46,021 nucleotides of DNA, from assembly GCA_036939355.1 (NCBI GenBank), contig JALLAP010000089.1, positions 1 to 46,021 on the forward strand, given 5' to 3'. Position 1 is the stretch's first letter. Each line of letters begins with the position of its first letter. Of the stretch, positions 17,174-25,872 are shown in pieces. This stretch comes from Thalassiosira profunda. Lineage: Eukaryota; Bacillariophyta; Thalassiosirophyceae; Thalassiosirales; Thalassiosiraceae. Under the pieces are notes generated by a model that was given only the letters and a program-made list of their open reading frames with translations, was not told where the DNA came from and ran no database searches. A program made the translations under genes and the position numbers.

Positions 17174-19516
17174 ATGGGCGGCGACGCCTCCTCCTCGTCG
17201 TCGTCGGCCGTGCGGCTCCGCTCCATCTACGTCTCCTCCTGCGGCCCTCCCGTCGGCGATACCGCCGAGGCCCCAAACGGCGGCGCCGGCGAGGCCAGCA
17301 GCCGGAGCGTCGCGAAGTTCAACGGCGACGATGTGGAGGGTGCACCCCACGAGGCCGCCGCGGGCGTGGCCCTCAACCAATTCATGGCCGATTCCGACGT
17401 CAAAGATTCTCTCCACCCCGCCGACCCGTTGATGCTCCCCGAGTCTACGCACAGTTTGCTGTTCATCGAGTCCATCTGCTCCCTTCCCTGGATGTTTTCG
17501 TTTGCCATAGCGATGCTGTCGTTTATGTGTCTGTGGCTGGCCTTCGAGAACAACATCAACAGCGGCAGCGCGGACAATCGGTTCAATATTCCGGCCAACG
17601 TGACGACGTCGGTGCGGGTGGCGCAGTATTTGAGCATTTTGATCGCGCTGCTGATGGAGGAGGGTGAGCTGTTGTGTTGTTTTGCTCACAACAACACGTG
17701 CACACTCTTCTATTTTGCTCACATCATGTGCACACTTCTGCAGAAATCCCCACCGGCCTCTTCCTCCTGCGGCAGATCCAGCAGCAGGACTTCCACCAGA
17801 AGTTCCCGTCNTGCAGAAATCCCCACCGGCCTCTTCCTCCTGCGGCAGATCCAGCAGCAGGACTTCCACCAGAAGTTCCCGTCCAAACGGGGCAAGTCGA
17901 AGAAGTACTGGAAGTTCGTATTGGCCGCGATCTTCCGGATATTGAGCGGGTACTTCTTTTTGATCAACGTCTTCGTCATCCTCGTCCAGGCCACCGGCGT
18001 CATCGAGATCTTTTACGACGTGCTGGCCCTGCAGTTCGTCCAGCAGCTCGACGACATTGCCTTCAACTTGGCCAAGATCGACGTCCTGGGGAACCGACTG
18101 CAAAAGGCGTGCACCTCCCCCGTCTTCCGCCAGGAATTCGAGAAGCAGAAGGTGAAGTGCAAGAAGAGCGACGCGGTGCTCAAGGCGTTGTATTTCTTGA
18201 ATCTCTTTGGGCTGGTCGCGGGGATGGTGGTGGTGTCCACGCGGCAGCTGAGCGGGCATTACCAGTGCAATTCGATCACGGTCAACTTCAACGACGAGAT
18301 TTGGTACCCGGCCAGGGCGTTGAATGTCGAGACGGGGCAGTACGAGGATTGGACGTTAATCTTTTCCTATTTCAATGGTGGTGAGTGCCGACTTCAGAGG
18401 GGAGCATTATATCAGGATTATGCGCAGTTTCTCACTTGCTTCTCGTTCTTCCCTTGGTATCTTTTTCAGTTTATGAGAAGAATGGAACACACGCTGGCCG
18501 GCCTGTTTACAGCGAGATGCGGAAGTTCGATCGCACCGCCTACGAAGGCGTTATCTCTGCTGAGATTCGGTACTGCGAGGAGATCAGCGCTTGGGTGAGA
18601 AAATAGAATTGTAGTGCGGGTGATGTTGTGGCCATGTTGTTACGAATGGGCTCATCTCACGACCAACGTGCCTGTGCAACCTGCTCAGATATTCGCGCAT
18701 GAATACATTCACAAAAACGATGACGATTCAGACGATGAGGGCTGCAACTGGCTCATGCGCACAGAGGAAACCGATGAGTTCGACCTCTTGAACTACGAGG
18801 GATACTGGAGCATCTGGACGGGCGTGGTTGGCAAGACGGAGATCGATATCATATGCAACGAGTGCGTGTCGAACGTGGACTGCAATCTCAATGGGAAATG
18901 CATGAATGGCCTGTGCCAGTGCAAGCAAAATGAAGAGGTCCAATACCTTGGCACTCACTGCGAGACGAGGCTGAGCGAGGGGTGCAAAACGATCATCGGA
19001 GAGAGAGGGGATGAAATGATGTCGGTTGAATATTACAACGGGGCTATGAATGAAACAGGACCGCTCGATACGCTGTTCCAAGAGTATGCGAGGCCTGTTT
19101 ATACCTTTATCGGCGACGAGATCGACGGCCAACCGATGCGTGAGGATGATGTTATTTGGCTAATGTTCACTGGCCGCCGGTGGTTTGGCATACAATTCAA
19201 CATGAGAGAGAGGAACATTACCCTTGATGAGTTGTACGGCGGCCTTATTGAGTTCCATGCATTTTGGAACAGGGCGTATTCGACCGTCACAACCTTCGTG
19301 AGCGACCCGAGCAACAATCCAACGCCTGTCGGGATGGACTGGTATCAGATTGGAGAGCGCGGGCACCAGTTTGGGCCATTTGGAGCCTTGTACAGCGCTC
19401 AGGTCAACAATCAGACTGGCCGAGGCTTCTTCCGCTGCGCTGGGAATTACACCCCGCCCGTGCCGATGGAGACAAAATTGCAGAGGAAATTACATGGCAG
19501 CAGACCGATGTTGTGA
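17174..19516 (+). CDS. Membrane protein with EGF-like domain (4 exons)
   Basis: Exons are 17174-17663, 17744-18380, 18470-18594 and 18689-19516, all with GT-AG borders. The ATG sits in ACCATGG. Exon 2 contains an assembly artefact (73 extra bases around N 17811). With those removed all phases fit and the product is 668 residues; with them kept the frame breaks. Membrane spans include SICSLPWMFSFAIAMLSFMC, FVLAAIFRILSGYFFLINVF and ALYFLNLFGLVAGMVVVS. A Cys-rich EGF-like segment (CNECVSNVDCNLNGKC, NGLCQC, GTHCE) follows in exon 4, then a conserved-looking domain with WLMFTGRRWFGIQF and ending in a short basic tail. It probably resides at the cell surface or in an endomembrane; the family is not recognised. 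It is tail-to-tail with ATG7 (166 bp). Confidence 0.75.
17664..17743 (+). other. Intron 1 of the EGF-like membrane gene
   Basis: GTGAGC donor, CTGCAG acceptor, 80 bp, phase 1. Splicing gives MEEEIPTGLFLL. Its CACATCATGTGCACAC segment resembles ones in the introns at 9584 and 28585. Confidence 0.85.
17739..17883. repeat. Exact 72-bp duplication around a single N (assembly join)
   Basis: Bases 17739-17810 and 17812-17883 are identical over 72 bp (TGCAGAAATCCCC...AGTTCCCGTC) and are separated only by N at 17811. Some scaffolders insert one n where two contigs overlap but were not merged, so this is almost certainly a contig-end overlap rather than a real repeat. Removing one copy restores the reading frame of exon 2. 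Confidence 0.9.
18381..18469 (+). other. Intron 2 of the EGF-like membrane gene
   Basis: GTGAGT donor and a pyrimidine-rich TTTTTCAG acceptor, 89 bp, phase 1. Splicing joins FNG to VYEKNGTHAG. Confidence 0.85.
18595..18688 (+). other. Intron 3 of the EGF-like membrane gene
   Basis: GTGAGA donor and CTGCTCAG acceptor, 94 bp, phase 0. Splicing joins CEEISAW to IFAHEYIHK. Confidence 0.8.
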
Positions 19517-19682
19517 GTTCATTGTTTTGAGGTCCGGACCGTGTCTAGGAGGAAGAATTCATTGGCACTTGTACATAAGTTGTGTTCTTAGGACACCGTT
19601 TGCTTCTGTACGATACTGATTCTTCTGCACATAAACTCGTCTATTCTACCATACCAGAGTTGTCGGCTCGGTCTTGCTCCTA

Positions 19683-22190
19683 CTATTCCTCCTCGTCGTC
19701 GTCGTCGTCCCAATCCAGGCACTCGTCCAGCTTCTTTGCGGCCTCCTCCCGAAAGCCCGCCAATCCCGACACTTCCTCCAAATAGGACCCGTCGCCGTCG
19801 CAGCACACCTTCCGCACGAAGTCGAAGCCCTCCCGTCGATACGCCTCCACCACGCCGTCCGCGCACGCCGTGCACGACGGAAAGGCCGGCACCGTCGGCG
19901 TCATCATGGTATAGGTAACGACCGTCCCGCGGATTTGGTGGGGCAGCCGGCCCAACGCCGACGAGCTCGGATCCGCCCCGTCGTCCGCCGGAGCGTACGC
20001 GCCACTGCCCTCGTTCCTCCTCGCCACAGGCGCCGGGGCGCAGTGGCCCATAGGGTGATGCGCCATGGCCACCGCCAATTCGCTCGCCATGCTCGCGGCA
20101 ATCGGCGCCAACCCCGGCCGGGTCACGGTGCACTGCTGGTCGAGCGTGCGATCCCGCGTCGAATTCTCGGGCGCCACGACGTCGCTGCAAAAGTAGCATC
20201 CGAGCCGTTCTTGTCCAGCTGCGAGCGCCGACGAGGGCGGTCCGTGCCGCAGGACCAACCAGCTGTCCAATCCCAAGGCGGCGTTGATCAGGGGCGTGTT
20301 GGTCGCGAGCGCCATCACGGTGGGAAGCCACCGGCTCTCGCGCGTGTCGGTCAGTAAAAACGCCACGTCGCTCTCGGCGATCAAGTTGTGGAGCGTTTCC
20401 ACGTCCGTTTGGACGGCCCTTGCTTCCGCGGCGCCGTCCTTGCCCCGGCCGAACGAGTGGCCCGGCATGGGAATCGTCAGCACGACGCCCTTGGCCTCGA
20501 CGTCCGGTCCGGCGATGGCCGCCAAGCTTTCCGCGGCCGCCAACGCCTTGGATTTGCCGCCCTCCTTGCAATCGTCCACAGTGAACAAACTCTGTCGCAC
20601 GGGGTTGCTGTAGGAAACCTTTCCGGAGTCCACAAAGGTCAAATGTCGCACGCCCCATCCCAACAGCGTCCGGGCCACGCCGCACCCCAACGTGCCCGCT
20701 CCCAAAATGGCCACCTTCATTTGTCCCAGTTTTTCCACATCGAGCGACGGCAGCGCCCGCCACTTCATTAGCCTCAAATTAAGGTCGTTCGCCTGCCGGG
20801 AAAGGTGGGCGGGGGACACCAACGGTCGAAGGTCGACGGACCGCGGTCCCGGCTTGCCGTTGCGGTTGGCCTCCCATCCCACGCACCTATAGGACGCGAG
20901 GGCCGCGGCCGTTGCGTCTTCTGTTGTGGGCGGATCCCCGGCCGGCCATCGATAGTCGGACGCCAGGGGGATGCGAACGTTTAGGAGGAGGCTCCGCCCG
21001 ACGCCCGCGTCGTCTTCGCCGAGGGTCGCCTCGCCCACGTCCTCGTACGATCCGCCCATGCCCATGCCGTGGTCATCGCTGCCAATTCCCTCGTCCAACG
21101 CTTCCGCGGCCGGCGCAATCCTCCGCAAAAACGGAGAATGGTACGACAAAAATTTCCGATTTTGCCCGCCCAATCCGAGCTTGAGGGAGGCGTAGGCCAC
21201 CAAATTGCGCAGCGTCCATCCCACCGCCGCGGGAGCGTTGGCACCGTCGCCCTTGCTGGATGTGGCAGCGTTGGGATCGACGAATCCAAAGATCACTCTT
21301 TGTTTCTCCTCTTCCCCGAGGCCCTCGAACGAAGAGTGGCTCAGCGGCAGGCACTTCATTTGCGTCGCATCCCCGTCCGACGACGGCACCACCAGAAAGA
21401 AGGGAGGGCACCACACCCCGCTCCCCGTCTCCTTATTGATCCTCTCCTGCTCGACCCGCAATCGATGGAACGATCTCGACAATCCCCGGCACGCCGCGGC
21501 GCCCCACGCCTCCCCGATCTGCGTTTGGGGAGTTGATTGAGAGGCGTAGGCAATGCCGCACCCCGGCCGGGGCGCCAATGCCGGAAACGCGAACCAGTAG
21601 ACCGTCACGTTGGTCTTGAGGTTGCAGTGGGCGAGGCACGTCGCGGCCACGAGTATTTCGTTCGGATCCAATTCGCTTTCATCATTCGCACCGCGTGCCC
21701 CCTCTTTGGTGGTGGTGTCGGAGGTGGGGACGCCGCAGCACGCCAATAAGCGGGGGAGGCACGCCCCGTTCAAGAATTGATTTTTATCGAGGCGCTTGAA
21801 GGATTCGAGGGTGTTGAGCGACCGGATGTGGCCGGCGGCGCGGATCCACTCGTTGCGTCGCACTTCGTCGGTGGTTGGTGTCCCCTCCGGAATTTCGCCG
21901 CTGTCACTATTATTATTATTGTCCCCAGCTGCAGAAGAGGAGGAGGAATCGAACCGCATCCCCGCCGCCACCCCCGCATTTGCCCCGGCACCCCCGGCAC
22001 CGGCGCGGCCGCCGCCGGCGCTGGAGGCGCCAAAGTAGCCCCGCATGTTCACGGGTTCCTCGCTCAGTCGCAGTTCGTTCAATTTGCGCGCATTGTGATC
22101 GAGCCAGAAGGACGGCTCGGCGACCGAGCGGAAGGGGAGGAAGCGCACCGGCTGCCCCTTGGCGGGCGATAGGGGTGATGAGGAGGCCAT
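19683..22190 (-). CDS. ATG7: ATG7, autophagy E1-like activating enzyme
   Basis: ATG7 activates the ubiquitin-like proteins ATG8 and ATG12 by ATP-dependent thioester formation and passes them to ATG3 and ATG10 in the cytosol. The 835-residue single-exon frame has the N-terminal domain opening (FRSVAEPSFWLDHNARKLNE), a mid-protein region (FFLVVPS, GFVDPN, VGWTLRNLVAYASLKL), the adenylation core (KVAILGAGTLGCGVARTLLG, FVDSGKVSYSNPVRQSLF, LLTDTRESRWLP) and the catalytic Cys687 in DQQCTVTRPGLAPIAASMAS. The tail LDWDDDDDEEE matches the acidic end of ATG7. Low-complexity Gly/Ala/Ser insertions (residues about 55-95) and others make it longer than animal ATG7 (about 700). The start at 22190 precedes the conserved N-terminus closely. 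Divergent from copy F. Confidence 0.95.
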   Translation of the reverse strand: MASSSPLSPAKGQPVRFLPFRSVAEPSFWLDHNARKLNELRLSEEPVNMRGYFGASSAGGGRAGAGGAGANAGVAAGMRFDSSSSSAAGDNNNNSDSGEIPEGTPTTDEVRRNEWIRAAGHIRSLNTLESFKRLDKNQFLNGACLPRLLACCGVPTSDTTTKEGARGANDESELDPNEILVAATCLAHCNLKTNVTVYWFAFPALAPRPGCGIAYASQSTPQTQIGEAWGAAACRGLSRSFHRLRVEQERINKETGSGVWCPPFFLVVPSSDGDATQMKCLPLSHSSFEGLGEEEKQRVIFGFVDPNAATSSKGDGANAPAAVGWTLRNLVAYASLKLGLGGQNRKFLSYHSPFLRRIAPAAEALDEGIGSDDHGMGMGGSYEDVGEATLGEDDAGVGRSLLLNVRIPLASDYRWPAGDPPTTEDATAAALASYRCVGWEANRNGKPGPRSVDLRPLVSPAHLSRQANDLNLRLMKWRALPSLDVEKLGQMKVAILGAGTLGCGVARTLLGWGVRHLTFVDSGKVSYSNPVRQSLFTVDDCKEGGKSKALAAAESLAAIAGPDVEAKGVVLTIPMPGHSFGRGKDGAAEARAVQTDVETLHNLIAESDVAFLLTDTRESRWLPTVMALATNTPLINAALGLDSWLVLRHGPPSSALAAGQERLGCYFCSDVVAPENSTRDRTLDQQCTVTRPGLAPIAASMASELAVAMAHHPMGHCAPAPVARRNEGSGAYAPADDGADPSSSALGRLPHQIRGTVVTYTMMTPTVPAFPSCTACADGVVEAYRREGFDFVRKVCCDGDGSYLEEVSGLAGFREEAAKKLDECLDWDDDDDEEE

Positions 22191-22553
22191 GGCGGTGTTG
22201 TTCTGTTTGATGGCGTCTTGATGGCGTCTTGATGGCGTTTTGTTCCGCTGGTATTGTATTAGATTGTATTGTAGCTTGTTGGTGTTCTGCGCTGCTCTCT
22301 TTGCTCAGAAGGCCTAGGTACAGTACCTACGCACTGGTAGATAACTGGGCGCGGTGCACTTCTCTCGCTCGCCTGCTCCCCCACGCCCGTAGCCTCCGCC
22401 AAGCGGCGGCGTCCTATCCAACCAACACCCGACGCTGGCCCCTGCTCTCCATTCATCGTCGACGGCGTGGCGAGCGGTTAGGGGCGGGTGCGTCCCAGTG
22501 ACAGAAAGTGCACGTGCACCGTCTGAGTCTGAGGTGCACCATCACATCGCATC
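22191..22553. promoter_or_regulatory. Divergent region between ATG7 and copy F
   Basis: No coding signal. It holds CCTAGGTACAGTACCTACG (near 22312-22331), a partly palindromic GGTAC/GTACC motif about 120-140 bp from the ATG7 start. It also holds GGTAGATAAC followed by GGTGCAC, a pair also found before copy G (near 23830-23850). On the F side it ends with AGTGCACGTGCACC (22507-22520) and GAGGTGCACC (22531-22540). Confidence 0.55.
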
Positions 22554-23624
22554 ATGTCAGAATCAGGAGCGGCTGTCGACAGAGGCAACGATCTGGAGGA
22601 CGATTGCCCGGTCTGCCTGGAGCCACTCCCGCCCTTTTGGGATACGGGGCGCCGGGTGTTAATGATTTGTTGTGGCGGAGCTATATGTGGCGACTGCGAT
22701 GACAAGCGGGACGCGTATTTGAGCAGGGCAGTTGCCGAAGGAACGTTTGGCAGGGAGGAAGAGCAGCTCGCCAGCACGTGCCCTCTCTGTCGGACGAAAA
22801 GGCCGAAGCTTGATGATGTGGGAAGGATGCTGATGGGCAGATTCGAGAAGGGCGAACTGCCGCTCACTTTGTACCTGGGATTGGCGTCCAAATATCTCCA
22901 AGGAGTGGAAGGCGTGGAGAGAAACGCCGGAAGAGGCATGGAGATATTGATGCTTGGGGCTGAAAAGGGAGACCCCAATTGCCAACATGAGCTGGGCATT
23001 CATTATCGAAATGGTCATGGCGTCCCAAAGTCGACAACAGAAGCAAAACGGTTGTGGTTGGCCGCGACCGAGCAGGGCCACGCAAAGGCTGAGTGCTGCC
23101 TTGCGGCAATGGCGAGACACGATGGCAACGATCCTGATTACTTGCGCTACCTTCTGGGTTCTGCATCGAAAGGATACAATGAAGCATGTTACAATCTGGG
23201 CGTGGCTTGTTATCATGGCAAGTGCGGCCTCCGGAGATCTTTAGAAGAGGCGATCCGAGTATTGACCCCAGCCGCTGAGAAAGGGGATCCAAACTCCATG
23301 CGTCTGTTAGGATTCATCATGTGCAACCCAGATCCACACCTACCACAACCCCCGCCATCGAACAATCCCAGTTGGGTGAAGGGAATGCATTGGATTCGAC
23401 GAGCGGCTGAAACGGGAGATGAAGACCTTATCTCGCAATTGAAAACCGCCGAGGAGTGGGCGAGTGGCGACTGCTTCAGATGCAACGAGAAGGCACCGTC
23501 AGGGGAGGCATTACTGCGATGCTCGAGGTGCCGCGCGGCTTGGTATTGCAGCAAGGACTGTCAGGTTCAGCACTGGAGGGCGGGAGAGGGAGGGCACAAG
23601 CAGTTTTGCATCAAATGGGAATAG
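22554..23624 (+). CDS. RING-like/Sel1/MYND protein, intact (copy F)
   Basis: Intact 356-residue member starting MSESGAAVDRGND. The RING-like module is CPVCLEPLPPFWD, ICCGGAICGDC, CPLCRTK. Sel1 repeats run through GDPNCQHELGIHYRNGHG, EAKRLWLAATEQGHAKAE, GSASKGYNEACYNLGVACYH and EEAIRVLTPAAEKGDPNSM. The MYND finger is CFRC, LRCSRCRAAWYCSKDCQ, HWRAGEGGHKQFC. Its first 30 residues are closest to copies E and G. Uniquely, its downstream flank holds an inverted piece of the 14443 gene, the same neighbour that copy E has in the same relative orientation, so F and E probably share a duplication origin (inference). Confidence 0.88.
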   Translation: MSESGAAVDRGNDLEDDCPVCLEPLPPFWDTGRRVLMICCGGAICGDCDDKRDAYLSRAVAEGTFGREEEQLASTCPLCRTKRPKLDDVGRMLMGRFEKGELPLTLYLGLASKYLQGVEGVERNAGRGMEILMLGAEKGDPNCQHELGIHYRNGHGVPKSTTEAKRLWLAATEQGHAKAECCLAAMARHDGNDPDYLRYLLGSASKGYNEACYNLGVACYHGKCGLRRSLEEAIRVLTPAAEKGDPNSMRLLGFIMCNPDPHLPQPPPSNNPSWVKGMHWIRRAAETGDEDLISQLKTAEEWASGDCFRCNEKAPSGEALLRCSRCRAAWYCSKDCQVQHWRAGEGGHKQFCIKWE

Positions 23625-23673
23625 CTGGGGAGCATATCTTGCCGTTGTTGTGTATTGTATCAGTTCCTCAATG

Positions 23674-23765
23674 TTAGTCTCTCTTCTTCGCCTGGTTGTT
23701 GGTTGCCGCCGCTTCCCGACCACCCAAAGCCAGCAACAGATCCTCGGCATGCACTCAGCTTTGTT
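23674..23765 (-). pseudogene. Relic of the 3' end of the 14443 membrane-protein gene
   Basis: On the minus strand the sequence ending at a TAA stop (23674-23676) encodes VHAEDLLLALGGREAAATN then HQAKKRD. The 14443 gene ends VHVDDLLLTSGGREAAATN then NPAKKRD. About 90 bp are alignable; upstream homology stops near 23765, so the copy is a tail only. It is antisense and immediately downstream of copy F, just as the parent lies antisense and immediately downstream of copy E. Confidence 0.85.
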
Positions 23766-23864
23766 GTTTGGTTGAGTTGATGTTCTAGAGAGAAAGCCTA
23801 TCTATACGAAAGTACTTACAATACGCACGGTAGATAACGGTGCACCCCGTTCTCAAGAGACAGC

Positions 23865-24055
23865 AACCGGCCCCGCCTCCGCTCCCTCCTCACGCCGCGC
23901 CCGACGCCCGAGCCCGCCGTATCAACCGCAGGCTCCTCGTTGTTCGCGCCTCTCCTCTGGAGAGTCCTCCACGCTGATTGCTTGCCGGTAATCTTTGTGG
24001 CAGGAAGTAGCACGTGCACCCTGAGGTGCACCTCTCCTCACGTTCACGTCACATC
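23865..24055 (+). repeat. Upstream block of copy G (homologous to 16863-17040)
   Basis: It shares an ordered series of matches with the inverted leader of copy E, covering about 180 bp up to the start codon. It contains AGCACGTGCACC (24009-24020) and the palindrome GAGGTGCACCTC (24023-24034), 22-47 bp before the ATG. Confidence 0.7.
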
Positions 24056-25123
24056 ATGTCAGAATCAGGAGCGGCCGTGGACAGATGCAACGATGCTGAA
24101 GACGATTGCCCGCTCTGCCTAGAGCCCCTGCCGCCTTTTTGGGATGTGGAACGGCGGGTGTCACTAATTTGCTGCGGCCAATATTTGTGCATAAACTGCA
24201 AGGATCAGCGGGACGTTGTTCTGCTGAGGGCAAGCGCCGAAGGATCATATGGCAAGGAGGAAGAACAGCTCCATCGCTGTTGCCCGCTCTGTCGGAGTCA
24301 AAGCTTAAATTCAGGGAGGCTGATGATGGACAAATTTGAGAACGGCGAGCTGCCGCTACACTTATATAGCGAGTTGGGGGTGCGTGTCATTTATGGGCGA
24401 GATGGAGTTGAGCCAAACGTGGAAAGGGGAACGGGAATATTGAGGCTCGGCGCGGAGAAGGGAGACCCCAATTGCCAATACATGATTGGGACTAAATATA
24501 TGCAGGGTGATCACGGATTTCCGAAATCGACAGACAACGCAAAGCGGTGGTTGCTGGCCGCGATAGAACAGGGCCACGCCGTCGCCGAGTACAATCTTGC
24601 AGTGATGTCAAGAGTCGAGGGCAATGATTCTGAAGAATATGTGCGACATCTGAGGAGATCGGCATCGAAGGGATATGAAGATGCATGCTACTACCTAGGC
24701 ATCGCTCTTTACAAAGGCAGCCACGGGCTCGAGAAATCACGCAGTGAGGCAATCCGCGTGGTGACACCGGCCGCGGAGAGGGGAGATACAAAGTCGATGG
24801 GCTTTTTAGGAGACATCATGTGCAGTCACGACTATGGTCACGATTATCAGTGGAATATTGATGGCCCCAATTTCACGAGAGGAGTGCACTGGCTTTGTAG
24901 AGCTGCAGAGTTGGGAGACGAAGCTGCCACCATACATTTGAGAGAGCTGAGGGAGTATGCATCTACCGTGTGCTTTAGATGCGACAAGGATGCACCGGCA
25001 GAGAAAGCATTCCTCCGATGCTCGAGGTGCCGCGCGGCGTGGTATTGCAGCAAGGACTGCCAGGTGCAGCACTGGAGGGCAGCAGAGGCGGGGCACAAAG
25101 AGTTTTGCATCAAATGGAAATAG
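24056..25123 (+). CDS. RING-like/Sel1/MYND protein, intact (copy G)
   Basis: Intact 355-residue member starting MSESGAAVDRCND. The RING-like module is CPLCLEPLPPFWD, ICCGQYLCINC, CPLCRSQ, with Gln at the place of the usual His. Sel1 segments include GDPNCQYMIGTKYMQGDHG, AKRWLLAAIEQGHAVAEYN, SASKGYEDACYYLGIALYKG and EAIRVVTPAAERGDTKSM. A loop rich in His/Tyr/Asp (HDYGHDYQW) replaces the Pro-rich linker of other copies. The MYND finger is complete (CFRC, LRCSRCRAAWYCSKDCQ, HWRAAEAGHKEFC). It follows copy F in the same direction, with the inverted membrane-gene relic between them. Confidence 0.88.
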   Translation: MSESGAAVDRCNDAEDDCPLCLEPLPPFWDVERRVSLICCGQYLCINCKDQRDVVLLRASAEGSYGKEEEQLHRCCPLCRSQSLNSGRLMMDKFENGELPLHLYSELGVRVIYGRDGVEPNVERGTGILRLGAEKGDPNCQYMIGTKYMQGDHGFPKSTDNAKRWLLAAIEQGHAVAEYNLAVMSRVEGNDSEEYVRHLRRSASKGYEDACYYLGIALYKGSHGLEKSRSEAIRVVTPAAERGDTKSMGFLGDIMCSHDYGHDYQWNIDGPNFTRGVHWLCRAAELGDEAATIHLRELREYASTVCFRCDKDAPAEKAFLRCSRCRAAWYCSKDCQVQHWRAAEAGHKEFCIKWK

Positions 25124-25174
25124 TCAGAGAGTAAAATGCAGAGGAGAAAGGAGCACAGATGTTGCAACTCTATG

Positions 25175-25266
25175 ACTGTGCCTGTCACCAGGTACAGGAC
25201 TGGAGCACGCGTCACAAGTGGGAATATCTGGGGAGCAGAATGAGAGGAGAGTACAGAGCAAAGAAA
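25175..25266 (+). pseudogene. Relic of a MYND 3' end plus 3' flank
   Basis: GACTG...CCAGGTACAGGACTGGAG, then a deleted stretch, then GTGGGAATA, is a decayed version of the end of a family gene (GACTGCCAGGTGCAGCACTG ... ATGGGAATAG). The next bases, GGAGCAGAATGAGAGGAGAG and CAGAGCAAAGAAA, match the 3' flank of copy D (GGAGAGCAAAATGAGAGGAG, CAGAGCAAAGAAA). This looks like the leftover tail of another plus-strand copy, lying between G and H. Confidence 0.55.
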
Positions 25267-25866
25267 TTATTGCATGGCTATTATTTTCCGCAGTATCATC
25301 TCATCTCCCTTCATTCCATTTGACGCAACACTGCTTGTGCCCACCCGCTGCTTTCCAGTGCCGTCTCTGACAATCCTTGCTGAATACCACGCCGCACGGC
25401 ACCTCGAGCATCGGAGGTATTTCCCCTGTGGCGTCGCTCCCTTGTTGCACCTGTTGAAGCAGATGCTACTAGCACCCTCCTCAAGGCTTTTCAAGTTTGC
25501 GATGGCGGTTTGATCTCCCATCGCGGCTGCACGCCTAAGCCACCGAATCCCGTTCGGGAAATTGGGATGAAAAGGCGACGACCGGGGCAGCATACGTGAA
25601 TCAGGGGAGCACATGATAAATCCCAGCAAGCCCATTGATTCCGCGTCCCCCCTCTCTGCAGCTGGTGTCACCGCGCGAATTGCCTCTTCTGTGGATCTTC
25701 GGAGACCAAACTCACCTTTGTAATAGTGTATACCCAGTCTGTGGCATGCATCATCGAATCCTTTCGCGGCCGAACTCCTCAGGTATCGCAGGTACTCCGC
25801 ATCATCGCCCTCGGCTTCCGCCATTGATGCGAGGCGGAACTCAGCAATCGCGTGGCCCTTATCCAC
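25267..25866 (-). pseudogene. 5'-truncated RING-less Sel1/MYND copy with frameshift (copy H)
   Basis: Only the C-terminal half remains. It begins inside a Sel1 repeat (GHAIAEFRLASMAEAEGDDA), continues through SAAKGFDDACHRLGIHYYKG and EEAIRAVTPAAERGDAESM, and reaches the MYND (RCSRCRAAWY). There one base is missing (GGTATTCAGC instead of GGTATTGCAGC), shifting the finger out of frame so that the ORF ends in unrelated residues. Upstream homology stops at about 25866, seven bases before the start codon of the divergent copy I; the RING and first repeats are gone. There is an extra residue in the first MYND pair (CFNRC). Confidence 0.85.
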
Positions 25867-25872
25867 ATAATA

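Noticed and set aside
17739..17883. Real tandem exon duplication
   Set aside because: Identity is 100% over 72 bp with a single N between, and keeping both copies destroys the frame; a contig-overlap artefact explains everything.
17081..18598. 505-residue frame through the first introns of the EGF-like gene, containing X
   Set aside because: It passes through intron 1 and the duplicated join by compensating shifts; phases fit only with the introns spliced and one 72-bp copy removed.
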